A stretch of 64,000 bases of DNA from CAVUOA01 sp963742955 (GCA_963742955.1 CAVUOA010000009.1:496001-560000); one strand, 5' to 3'; shown: positions 9,837 through 17,132, numbered from the stretch's first letter. Notes: a model not told the origin generated them from the letters alone. Program-made: numbers and translations.

Positions 9837-9840
9837 AAAT

Positions 9841-10224
9841 TCAGATGGAGTAACCGGAGCTTACCAAAGCATTTTCAACAATGGCTTTTAGGTGTGAATC
9901 TTCGAATGGTTTAATTAAATAACCGAATGATTTAAAGTCTTTAGCTCTTTCTTTGGTATTATTATCTTCAAAAGCAGTCAGAAATATAACCGGTATATGC
10001 ATATCGTTAACAATAATCTTCGCTGCCTCTATTCCGTCCATTCTGCCTTTTAGAACCACATCCATCAAGACAAGGTCAGCCTTATGTTCATTGAGCTTAT
10101 TAAGCGCTTTTTCTCCTGAATCGGATACAAATACTACATTATAACCGAAACTTTGAAGGCTTTTCCTTATATCCATAGCTACAATGCCTTCATCTTCTAC
10201 TATAGCAATATTAATTTTATCCAA
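9841..10224 (-). CDS. Stand-alone response regulator receiver domain
   Basis: A 127-residue CheY-like receiver with no output domain. The acidic pocket (EDE at 10-12), phospho-acceptor Asp55 (LVLMDVVL), the switch Thr in FLTAFE and the conserved Lys of YLIKPFED are all visible. Family members relay phosphate between kinases or act on protein partners. The gene is monocistronic: the 143 nt upstream separate it from a barrel-protein gene, and the rlpA terminator abuts its 3' end. No cognate kinase is adjacent. The two histidine kinases in this window (1564-5724, 61552-63993) lack output partners but are distant. Confidence 0.93.
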   Translation of the reverse strand: MDKINIAIVEDEGIVAMDIRKSLQSFGYNVVFVSDSGEKALNKLNEHKADLVLMDVVLKGRMDGIEAAKIIVNDMHIPVIFLTAFEDNNTKERAKDFKSFGYLIKPFEDSHLKAIVENALVSSGYSI

Positions 10225-10367
10225 TTCAGCCTGTTTTATTTATCAAATTTAAGAACGTTTATTAAAATTTCAAATTCAATTTATATCTGTATTAAAAGAT
10301 ATATAAGCAGCGCAGACATTATAACAATATTCAGCAGTTCTGATTTAATATTTATTTTTACCATAAT

Positions 10368-11255
10368 TTAGAAATTCTTTAGAATATATGACTTTTGTTC
10401 GATGCCGAAATAAATACTCACTCCGCCGTAAAATGAACCCCATGCAAATTGTTTCCAGCCCGAATACGGTATTCTTGGTGATACTCTTTTATCATTCAGA
10501 TAAATCTCATTGGGGTTATCTGATGTTTTCGAATCTTTAAACCATAGGTTTGCATGAGTAAACTTAAATCCTGCATTTAAACCAAACCGGTCGTTCAGCA
10601 AATATTCAAAACCCGAAAATAACTGAATACCCATCCTGAAAGCAGGTAATATATTAATTTCCTGACTTGTGTTATTAACATTTAAATTCGCGCTTCCGCT
10701 TATCACACTTGCCAATATGCCGAGTCCAACCAGGGTCTTTATTTTATGATTTGGTGTAAAATTATTTTCAATTCCAACTCCCCCAGAGATAACTGAATAT
10801 CTTACATAGGTCGGAACTTGCTGGCTATTGACAAGTTTATCAAACTTGCTTGAGAAATATGAATACCCGCCTGATACATCAAGCCTAATATTACCTTTTT
10901 CATGCAATGGAATCTTGGCTACAAAATCACCGCCTATACCATGTCTAACACCAAAGTTTTCACCGCTCGTAAATTCTTCAGCGCTGAAGTCACCGTTATC
11001 ATTTGAAGATAACTCAAATATTCCGTAATTATAAAAGCCGCTGAACTCGAGTGTAAGTTTGGGTGCAGTGCGCACCATCATTCTAACATATGTTTCTTTG
11101 TTCTTCCCCCTGAAACATCTTGTTCCAACAGCATCAGAGCCTTTCTCACCCATTTCCTGTGAAAAAGAAGATACAGCAAACATTCCCAAAAGTGAAATTG
11201 TAAATAATATTTTTACTAAGTACTTCATATTTGCTAATGAAAAATTTAATTTCAT
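10368..11255 (-). CDS. Outer-membrane beta-barrel protein, unknown function
   Basis: Exported protein of about 295 residues. A signal peptide is evident (KYLVKILFTISLLGMFAVSSFSQ), followed by alternating hydrophobic/aromatic beta strands (FSGFYNYGIFEL, IRLDVSGGYSYF, IQLFSGFEYLL, FGLNAGFKF, GSFYGGVSIYFG) that fit an outer-membrane barrel. AAGGAGG abuts the first ATG (11255) with no spacing. The ATG nine codons later (11228) gives a more typical signal peptide but lacks a ribosome binding site. No specific family is recognised. Confidence 0.7.
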   Translation of the reverse strand: MKLNFSLANMKYLVKILFTISLLGMFAVSSFSQEMGEKGSDAVGTRCFRGKNKETYVRMMVRTAPKLTLEFSGFYNYGIFELSSNDNGDFSAEEFTSGENFGVRHGIGGDFVAKIPLHEKGNIRLDVSGGYSYFSSKFDKLVNSQQVPTYVRYSVISGGVGIENNFTPNHKIKTLVGLGILASVISGSANLNVNNTSQEINILPAFRMGIQLFSGFEYLLNDRFGLNAGFKFTHANLWFKDSKTSDNPNEIYLNDKRVSPRIPYSGWKQFAWGSFYGGVSIYFGIEQKSYILKNF

Positions 11256-11553
11256 CCTCCTTGTCTATAATATGTCAAAAAATATGCCAAATCTTGCAAT
11301 TATTAATATAAATTCTTTATTTCGTTTTGATATGTAAGTCTGCTAAAATTAACATTTTTTAGTTTTCTATAACGAGTATTTAAAAATGAAGTCATGTTAC
11401 TTCCTTTTATATCTATTAAAATGTCCCATTTGGGGCATATGTAATCCTAATCTGACACAGTTTTTATTAGTATTGACTCAGTACATAACCATATTTCTCA
11501 TTGAAACGAAAGTTAAAAATGAGTATTTTAGAACAGAATTTAAATATTTTCAT

Positions 11554-11625
<72 letters not shown>

Positions 11626-11679
11626 CAACATATTAGTCATGTTTCCAATCGGTGAAAATGGCAGAACTATTTGCACATA

Positions 11680-12081
11680 ATGCTTAACATTAAGATATTT
11701 TCCTTCAGTTATAAAAAATCCGGTATCCCGCACGACCCAACCCCAAACGGAGGAGGATTTGTTTTCGATTGCCGGTTTATTTATAACCCCGGCAGAAAAG
11801 ATGAATTCAAACAACTTACAGGAAAAGATAAAAGTGTTATTGAATTTCTTAACGGCAATCCTGAAATGCAAAATTTTATAAAACTCACTTCCGAAATTGT
11901 TGAATCCGCAATTGATAATTACATTTCGAGGGAATTCACAGACCTTATGGTTTGCTTTGGCTGCACCGGGGGACAGCACCGTTCTGTTTATGCTGCAGAA
12001 AAAATGGCTGCGGAACTTAAGAAAACCTACGGTAAAAGCACGGCTATTGAAATTCATCACAACGATTTACCCGCCTGTTAA
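11680..12081 (+). CDS. Stand-alone RapZ C-terminal domain protein
   Basis: This protein of about 133 residues matches the C-terminal RNA/aminosugar-binding domain of RapZ (YvcJ), the RNase E adaptor that in E. coli targets the GlmZ sRNA and binds glucosamine-6-phosphate. The hallmark CFGCTGGQHRSVYAAEKMA is present, together with 'FDCRFIYNPG' and 'VIEFLNGNPEMQNF'. The N-terminal P-loop kinase domain of RapZ is absent: the sequence upstream is tRNA-Gly. I chose the ATG at 11680 over an upstream TTG (11671); neither has a clear ribosome binding site. An MFS gene follows 11 nt downstream, so the two may be coupled. Whether it binds RNA is inference. Confidence 0.85.
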   Translation: MLNIKIFSFSYKKSGIPHDPTPNGGGFVFDCRFIYNPGRKDEFKQLTGKDKSVIEFLNGNPEMQNFIKLTSEIVESAIDNYISREFTDLMVCFGCTGGQHRSVYAAEKMAAELKKTYGKSTAIEIHHNDLPAC

Positions 12082-12092
12082 CAAATAATTTC

Positions 12093-13424
12093 TTGCGCAA
12101 GATACCCGATAACCAATCTCCAATTGAAACCGTAGAGAAACGAACGTTTATTCTTCATATTATTTCTCAGGTTTTTAACGGCATGGCGCTGGGTATCGTT
12201 CTGCTTCAGGATGTTATATTGAAAAAATCCCTGGGCGGAACAGACGGTCAAATTCTCCTCCTTTCTTTTTTGGTAAGCACCGCTTTTCTTGTTTCAATTT
12301 ACGGCGCAGAAATAATAAACCGTTCAAAAAGCCGTTCCCGGATGATTATACGGCTTGGACTAATAAGCAAAATTTCTTTAATTCTCATTCCCCTGCTTAA
12401 CAATCCTGTTTTTTTTATACTGTGCATTGCGGTTTCAGCTTACATCGATTCAATGCTTCTCTCATCGTGGAACATCGTCTACAAACATAATTACCGGGAA
12501 GAGAAAAGAAGCAAGCTGTTTTCGTACGCTTCGACTGTTCAAACTGCTATGATTCTTATTACGTCCATCATATTTGGATATTTCATGGACTTAAACGAAA
12601 ATCTATACAAGCTCTTTTTCCCTGCTGCAGGAGTTCTCGGGATTTTAACATATTATAACCTTGCAAAGATGATTTCACTCAGCATGGATGATTACAAAAC
12701 CCCTGAAGTAAATGCTTCCAAAACTTACTCGGTAAAATTGGTAAAAGACATTTTAGTTTTGCCAATGAGAAATATCACAAGAATATTTAACACTGATAAG
12801 AACTTTATGCGCTTTGAAGCATATTTTTTTCTCTACGGAATGGCATTCATGGTAATCTCCCCTGCCCTGCCGATTTACCTGGTTGATTATATAAAAATGG
12901 ATTATTCCCAGATATCGCTGGCAAGAGGTTTTATTTTCAACACTGCTATAATTCTGTTCACTCCGCTGATGGGAAGACATCACGGCCACGGCAACCCTAC
13001 CAGGTTCTGCGGATTTGTTTTCCTGATACTGGTTTTTTACCCGCTTCTTCTTCTTGCAGCCAATTATACATCGATTCCCGGATTAGGTTTAGACGGTATC
13101 GGAATTGTTTATATTGCAGGCTTTGTATTCGGAATCGGAATGAGCGGCATTACAATTGCCTGGGCATTAAGCTCAATTTTCTACGCTCCAAAATACCAGG
13201 AATCCAACTACCAGGCTGTGCACATAACGCTTACAGGAATCCGCGGCTTATTCAGTCCCGCGCTGGGATTTGCCGTGATGAAGATTTTTTCCATTGAATA
13301 CACTTTCATACTTTCGGCTCTCCTGTTTTTTTCGGGAGGGATATTAATGCTGAACGAAAACCGGAAGAACAAAAAGAATTCACTCCAAAACAGCCGGGTA
13401 ATTCCCGCAGAAGCCGAAGCCTGA
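12093..13424 (+). CDS. MFS transporter
   Basis: A polytopic membrane protein of 443 residues with about twelve hydrophobic segments. It has a central cytoplasmic loop (DYKTPEVNASKTYSVKLVKDI...) between two six-helix halves, as in the major facilitator superfamily. The sequence does not reveal the substrate. The start is a TTG 11 nt after the RapZ-like gene, which suggests one transcript and possibly a sugar-related substrate (inference only). A charged hydrophilic tail rich in N and K ends the protein. Confidence 0.85.
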   Translation: MRKIPDNQSPIETVEKRTFILHIISQVFNGMALGIVLLQDVILKKSLGGTDGQILLLSFLVSTAFLVSIYGAEIINRSKSRSRMIIRLGLISKISLILIPLLNNPVFFILCIAVSAYIDSMLLSSWNIVYKHNYREEKRSKLFSYASTVQTAMILITSIIFGYFMDLNENLYKLFFPAAGVLGILTYYNLAKMISLSMDDYKTPEVNASKTYSVKLVKDILVLPMRNITRIFNTDKNFMRFEAYFFLYGMAFMVISPALPIYLVDYIKMDYSQISLARGFIFNTAIILFTPLMGRHHGHGNPTRFCGFVFLILVFYPLLLLAANYTSIPGLGLDGIGIVYIAGFVFGIGMSGITIAWALSSIFYAPKYQESNYQAVHITLTGIRGLFSPALGFAVMKIFSIEYTFILSALLFFSGGILMLNENRKNKKNSLQNSRVIPAEAEA

Positions 13425-13528
13425 TTACCCTCTCCCCGAAAATTCAAACAGATAAAAAACGTCCCGGAGCCGTAACCCCGGAACGCTTGGAGATGGAGTA
13501 TGGAGGTTTGGATAAACTTATTCAGTTC

Positions 13529-13599
13529 AATGTATCATGCCGGATTAGCTTTCAGTTTATGTATCATGCAGGTTCGGGTTTCAATTCAATGTATCATGC
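13529..13599. repeat. Three spaced copies of a TGTATCATGC repeat
   Basis: The 10-mer TGTATCATGC occurs at 13531-13540, 13560-13569 and 13590-13599, spaced 29 and 30 bp. On the minus strand each copy reads GCATGATACAT followed by an AA(T/C)TGA-like end. The third copy encodes the last residues (HDTLN) and stop of the small gene at 13581-13844, so the two outer copies look like echoes of its 3' end. Confidence 0.75.
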
Positions 13600-13844
13600 T
13601 GAATCAGCTCCCATTTCAAATCGGTATGGTTAAATGAAAGCTCGCAAATCATTTCCTTGTCCTTGCAGATTGCTATAAAGTGCGTTCTGAATCCTGTCCC
13701 GTCGGGTATTTTCCATTTGTTGGTCACCTCATCGATTTTGTAAGTAACATTATTCCATTTAAACTTGAGTAAGGTAATTTCAAGGTTATGGAAATGGGCA
13801 ATCACTTCAACGGGCTCAAAAGCCTTTTTTTGTTCGTAATACAT
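13581..13844 (-). CDS. Small DUF6504-like protein in SOS cluster
   Basis: An 87-residue protein. The ATG at 13844 is preceded by AGGGGAG at correct spacing, so I prefer it to longer upstream starts that read through a candidate operator. The composition (FEPVEVIAHF..., LLKFKWNNVTYKIDEVTNKWK, FRTHFIAIC, CELSFN..DLKWELI) resembles the small DUF6504 family, which in Actinobacteria is often found near Y-family polymerase genes. That link is from memory and the match is moderate. It shares a candidate LexA box with lexA and dinB downstream. Its role in damage tolerance is inference. Confidence 0.55.
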   Translation of the reverse strand: MYYEQKKAFEPVEVIAHFHNLEITLLKFKWNNVTYKIDEVTNKWKIPDGTGFRTHFIAICKDKEMICELSFNHTDLKWELIQHDTLN

Positions 13845-13862
13845 AACAGCTCCCCTTAATAT

Positions 13863-13882
13863 TACTATACAAATATATAATA
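13863..13882. promoter_or_regulatory. Candidate LexA box, DUF6504-like gene
   Basis: TACTATAC-AAAT-ATATAATA matches 13 of 16 half-site positions of the dyad seen perfectly before lexA. It lies 18 bp upstream of the ATG of the small gene, where a promoter is expected. Confidence 0.6.
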
Positions 13883-14223
13883 TTATATCTGAAAATGCAA
13901 TAGGGTTACGAAAAATCACGATTTGAGTTAGAGAACGATTAGCCAAATTCGCCGGATTCATTCAAATTGGTCAGATTCATTCAAAGTGGTCAGAAGTAAA
14001 AGCACGGAAGCAGGATGACCATTTTTTAGGGGGTATACCCATAACTTCAAGTTATGTTAAGTTATCAAACTGCCCTTAAATCGCAATATTTTTCAAAACA
14101 AGTTATCAAAGTGCCCTTTATTTGCGGTTTTTGAAATAAGAAAATGCCGGCAAAATAAAATTGTGGTAGGAGAAATCAACAACTTAGCAATTTTTATGAT
14201 TAAAATATTTTATGACAAAGAAC

Positions 14224-14288
14224 GAATCGAGTGTGTTGAGTGAATCGAGTGTGTTGAGTGAATCGAGTGTGTTGAGTGTATCGAGTGT
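14224..14288. repeat. 18-bp tandem repeat, 3.6 copies
   Basis: Three exact copies of GAATCGAGTGTGTTGAGT (14224-14241, 14242-14259, 14260-14277) are followed by a partial fourth (GTATCGAGTGT). On the minus strand it reads as a repeated LDSLNT hexapeptide, but the frame has no other coding character. Confidence 0.95.
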
Positions 14289-14410
14289 AAAGAAAAAACC
14301 ACTCGATGCACTCCGCACCCTATACACTTCGCACTCTAAGATAAATCTAAAACGGAAATTTGCGTTTGTCAATAGGCTGGAAAAATAAATTTCGTAACAT
14401 ATTGATATAT

Positions 14411-14430
14411 CAGTATAAATATTTATAGTA
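14411..14430. promoter_or_regulatory. Orphan LexA-box-like dyad
   Basis: CAGTATAA-ATAT-TTATAGTA matches the lexA-promoter dyad at 14 of 16 half-site positions, with the right half exact. No intact gene starts beside it on either strand, so it may mark a lost SOS gene or be a chance hit in AT-rich DNA. Confidence 0.4.
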
Positions 14431-14710
14431 TAAGCCCAAATTATATATCGGGACATCCCGAAACACCATGCGCCCCGGCTTCAGCTCGCGGTAAGAGTAA
14501 ATATGACTTTATGTTGTTGCCGGCGGAAATCTGCATAATCCAGGCAGACACCAACAACGGACAACCCTGCATAATTTTCTTCGTGCCTTTGAGTCTTGGT
14601 GGCTATAAAATACGCAGTCTAAGGTTGCGGCTGCATCAGAATTTTGCATTTTTAGCATTGAATTGTCATTTGACATTATCTAACGTGCTGATTGGATTCC
14701 CGCATTCGCG

Positions 14711-14729
14711 CCTGCCTGCTGCAGGCAGG
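14711..14729. repeat. REP-like palindrome CCTGCCTGC-T-GCAGGCAGG
   Basis: A perfect 9-bp inverted repeat with a 1-nt centre. A second full copy occurs at 17061-17079 and a partial one at 43529-43545. This copy is flanked by GATTCCCGC and GGGAATGACAAA, a context seen in dispersed intergenic elements. Confidence 0.7.
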
Positions 14730-14753
14730 GGAATGACAAAAAACCCTCTTGAT

Positions 14754-14773
14754 TACTATAATGTTTTATAGTA
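14754..14773. promoter_or_regulatory. Candidate LexA box, lexA promoter
   Basis: A perfect dyad TACTATAA-TGTT-TTATAGTA (8-bp half-sites, 4-bp spacer) ends 5-11 bp before the possible lexA ATG codons. Related dyads precede dinB and the DUF6504-like gene, as expected for an autoregulated SOS repressor. Confidence 0.75.
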
Positions 14774-14784
14774 TATTAATGCCC

Positions 14785-15387
14785 ATGAAAGAACTAACTC
14801 CCATACAGAAAAAGGTTTTCGAGTTTATCGAAAACTTCTTAAACCAAAACGGGTTTCCGCCGACTTATGCCGAAGTATCCAATAAATTCGGATTCCAGGT
14901 AGGCATGGTCCAGCAGGTAATCAGAGCACTGCTGAAAAAAGGTAAAATCGAAAAAGACCCGTTCCTCGCAAGAGGTATACGCCTCGTTAAAGCGGCGGGC
15001 TCTAAGCTTAATTCAGTGACTATCCCCTTATACGGCAATGTTGCTGCAGGCGAGCCCATATTCGCTTCGGATAACGTGCAGGGTTACATGTCACTTGACC
15101 TGACCAGAAAAATCCATGCTGAAAACCTGTTTGCCCTCAGAATTAAAGGCGAGAGCATGATTGACGCAGGGATTCTTGAGGACGATATGGTTATTGTCAA
15201 GAAACAGCATGATGCCGAAGACGGTGATATCATTGTTGCGTTAATCGATGATGAGGCAACCGTTAAGACGCTCAGGAAAAAGAGAAATAAAGCTTACCTT
15301 GAACCGGCGAACCGGAGATATAAACCGATTACCAAGCCGTTCAAGATGCTGGGAAAAGTTATCGAAGTAAGAAGACGGTTCTCATAA
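14785..15387 (+). CDS. lexA: LexA repressor
   Basis: SOS repressor of 200 residues with an N-terminal winged helix (MKELTPIQKKVFEFIENF) and a C-terminal S24 latent protease. The self-cleavage pair Ala88-Gly89 (NVAAGEP), catalytic Ser124 (KGESM) and Lys161 (EATVKTL) are all in place, so it should be RecA-cleavable. The HTH region (FGFQVGMVQQVIRALLKKGKI) departs from the usual SP..V..HL.AL.KKG pattern, in line with the unusual operator. I chose the ATG at 14785, which gives the canonical MKELTP start; 14779 is an alternative. It converges with dinB, and their stops overlap by 6 bp. Confidence 0.95.
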   Translation: MKELTPIQKKVFEFIENFLNQNGFPPTYAEVSNKFGFQVGMVQQVIRALLKKGKIEKDPFLARGIRLVKAAGSKLNSVTIPLYGNVAAGEPIFASDNVQGYMSLDLTRKIHAENLFALRIKGESMIDAGILEDDMVIVKKQHDAEDGDIIVALIDDEATVKTLRKKRNKAYLEPANRRYKPITKPFKMLGKVIEVRRRFS

Positions 15388-16668
15388 ATTACTTAACCCG
15401 ATTCTTATAATTCTTTCCCCGTATTTTTCTTTAAGGTAATCCATTTCTTTGAATGGAAACCTTAAGTATTTCCTGAACAGGTCAAGGTTTATTCCCATAT
15501 CCTGGCGGAGGTCAAAAACTGTTACCCCGAACATTCTTGCTTTACGGTCAAGGCAGGGTTCGGGGAGTTTCTTATACAGGTACATAGCCGTAAAAAACAG
15601 CTCACGCTCGTCATTCGTGTAATGGTTTAATCGGATTTTCTCCGAAACAAATCCTAAATCGTCATATCTTATTGTTAATATAAAATACCGGGTAACCAAA
15701 TCTTTAAATCTCAGCTTGCGTGATATATATTCGACCATGCGTTTTATTTCTTTCTCTACCTCAAGCGGGTCGTAAATAGGGTCGGTTAATGTATGGTGAT
15801 GGTTAAATGATTTTTCCTGCCTCGCTTTGGCGTTTGAAACCATGCTTGTATCTTCGCCTCTTGCCAGCTTTCTTAATATTACGCCGTTAATGCCGAACTC
15901 CTTATGCACGCTGATAATACTGCTGTTTGCAAGGTCGCCTATTGTGAAAATCCCCATGAGGTTAAGCCTCGGTTCAATTCTTCTGCCCACACCCCAGATT
16001 TTAGAAACGGGAAGCCTGTACACATCCTCCCGGTTTTCTTCCCAAAGGACAGTCAGCCCGTCCGGTTTTTTGAACTTGGAGGCCATCTTTGCATAAGTTT
16101 TATTAAATGATAAGCCGAGCGATACGGTGAGGTGTTCAAGCTCTCTAATGATTTTTTTAATCTTAAGTGCAAATTTTACCGCCTGAAGATAATCTCTTAC
16201 AACAGGGGTAATATCAAAAAAACATTCATCTACGGAGTATTGTTCAATACAGTCTTCCGGCAGGTAGTTTTTAAATTCCCGCAGGATATTCTGCATAATG
16301 GTTTCGTATTTCTGCCCGTAACACGGCACTGAAATAAGTTCAGGGCAGTGCTGGAGCGCTTCAAACACGGACATGCCTGTTTTAACGCCGCGGAGCCGGG
16401 CTTCATAAGAGGCAGTCATTACAATCCCCTTAACTCCCCCGTTCCCGCCCACGGAAATGGCTTTATTTCTCAGCTTGGGGTTATCCCGCTGTTCAACCTG
16501 CGCAAAGAACGCGTCGAAATCAAGATGGATAAAATATCTCTGCCCTGAAACAGCATCCCTGTGCCCTACATCTTTATGATGCGGGAAACCGTAGAGCGGA
16601 AGCAGGCGCACGCGCTTGAATATCTTTTTATCGCCCCTGTTAAAGAATGATGAGCTTATTTTTTCCAT
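15382..16668 (-). CDS. dinB: Y-family DNA polymerase (Pol IV/DinB-like)
   Basis: Translesion polymerase of 428 residues. Metal-binding acidic motifs are present: HLDFDAFF (Asp50) and YSVDECFFD. The palm segment GIVMTASYEARLRGVKTGM, the helix-hairpin-helix region (WGVGRRIEPRLNLMGIFTIGDL) and a full little-finger domain also occur. About 45 residues precede the first catalytic motif, a longer N-terminus than usual. The ATG at 16668 is 3 bp from a candidate LexA box, and an upstream frame extension to 16731 would cross it. An exact DinB versus UmuC-like subtype is not settled, because the SVDECF motif is intermediate. Confidence 0.93.
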   Translation of the reverse strand: MEKISSSFFNRGDKKIFKRVRLLPLYGFPHHKDVGHRDAVSGQRYFIHLDFDAFFAQVEQRDNPKLRNKAISVGGNGGVKGIVMTASYEARLRGVKTGMSVFEALQHCPELISVPCYGQKYETIMQNILREFKNYLPEDCIEQYSVDECFFDITPVVRDYLQAVKFALKIKKIIRELEHLTVSLGLSFNKTYAKMASKFKKPDGLTVLWEENREDVYRLPVSKIWGVGRRIEPRLNLMGIFTIGDLANSSIISVHKEFGINGVILRKLARGEDTSMVSNAKARQEKSFNHHHTLTDPIYDPLEVEKEIKRMVEYISRKLRFKDLVTRYFILTIRYDDLGFVSEKIRLNHYTNDERELFFTAMYLYKKLPEPCLDRKARMFGVTVFDLRQDMGINLDLFRKYLRFPFKEMDYLKEKYGERIIRIGLSNL

Positions 16669-16670
16669 TC

Positions 16671-16690
16671 TGATATAAATATATATAGTA
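16671..16690. promoter_or_regulatory. Candidate LexA box, dinB promoter
   Basis: TGATATAA-ATAT-ATATAGTA matches the lexA dyad at 13 of 16 half-site positions with the same 4-bp spacer. It lies immediately upstream of the dinB start. Confidence 0.65.
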
Positions 16691-16752
16691 TTTTTTAAAA
16701 AAGAAAGGGCCATGGCCGGCAAAAAACACATCTGCTTTAAAACCCCATTTAT

Positions 16753-16817
16753 TTTGTCACCCTGAACCTGATTCAGGGTCTCATTTAGAGAGGCCGAAAC
16801 AAGTCCAGCATGACAAA
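16753..16817. repeat. Small MITE/REP-like element
   Basis: A 65-bp element bounded by TTTGTCA and TGACAAA. It contains the hairpin CCCTGAA-CCTGA-TTCAGGG. It carries no coding sequence and lies between dinB and tRNA-Val. Similar GTCACCCTGAA elements are common dispersed repeats in many bacteria. Confidence 0.55.
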
Positions 16818-16944
16818 TTGCCCCAAAAGACCAATAAATTTTTATCTTAAAATGACTTGAGAAAAACCAAAAAAAACGCTTTATTTGTTAATTCCTATAG
16901 ACATAGTTATACCAATAGCTATGTCTATAAGTTTTTAATTTTCA

Positions 16945-17019
16945 GGGTGGTTAGCTCAGCTGGTTCAGAGCACCTGCCTTACAAGCAGGGGGTCACTGGT
17001 TCGAATCCAGTACTACCCA
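16945..17019 (+). tRNA. tRNA-Val (anticodon TAC)
   Basis: The acceptor GGGTGGT pairs with ACTACCC. The anticodon stem is CCTGC/GCAGG with loop CTTACAA (anticodon TAC). The T arm contains TTCGAAT, and the discriminator is A. CCA is not encoded. The 3' half and its flank are duplicated about 100 bp downstream. Confidence 0.96.
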
Positions 17020-17132
17020 CGATTTTGTTCTGTGGGTTATTCAAAGGAAAACAGGGCATCCCTGCCTGCAGCAGGCAGGCCGACAGTCGGGACGGTCATG
17101 TTTCGAATCCGGTACTACCCACGATTTTGTTC
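17000..17132 (+). repeat. Direct repeat of the tRNA-Val 3' end
   Basis: The 31 nt at 17000-17030 (T-loop and acceptor 3' strand of tRNA-Val plus GATTTTGTTC flank) recur at 17102-17132 with one mismatch, 102 bp apart. The interval holds a REP-like palindrome (17061-17079). A repeated tRNA 3' end is the usual form of an integration (att) scar, but no integrase is nearby. Confidence 0.8.
17061..17079. repeat. REP-like palindrome CCTGCCTGC-A-GCAGGCAGG
   Basis: Second full copy of the palindrome seen at 14711-14729, differing only in the central base. It sits between the two copies of the tRNA-Val 3' end. Confidence 0.7.

Larger units (their letters stand above)
13883..14753. other. Repeat-rich non-coding region between SOS genes
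   Basis: No convincing gene lies in this stretch of about 870 nt. It holds two tandem copies of a GATTCATTCAAA(T/G)TGGTCA unit (about 13955-13992). It also has two copies of AAGTTATCAAA(C/G)TGCCCTT (14059-14077, 14100-14118), an 18-bp tandem array (14224-14288), a dyad resembling the LexA box (14411-14430), a perfect palindrome TCGGGA-CA-TCCCGA (14448-14461) and a dispersed GC-rich palindrome (14711-14729). Open frames here (for example 14511-14771) lack coding character. It may be decayed sequence. Confidence 0.6.

Noticed and set aside
13529..13599. CRISPR array from the regularly spaced TGTATCATGC copies
   Set aside because: The repeats are only about 10 bp, the unit overlaps a coding end, there are only three copies and no cas genes.
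14184..14456. 90-residue minus-strand frame containing LDSLNT repeats
   Set aside because: The peptide repeat comes from the 18-bp DNA tandem array; the rest shows no coding character.
14511..14771. 86-residue plus-strand frame before lexA
   Set aside because: It overlaps the REP-like palindrome and the LexA box and lacks a ribosome binding site or recognisable motif.
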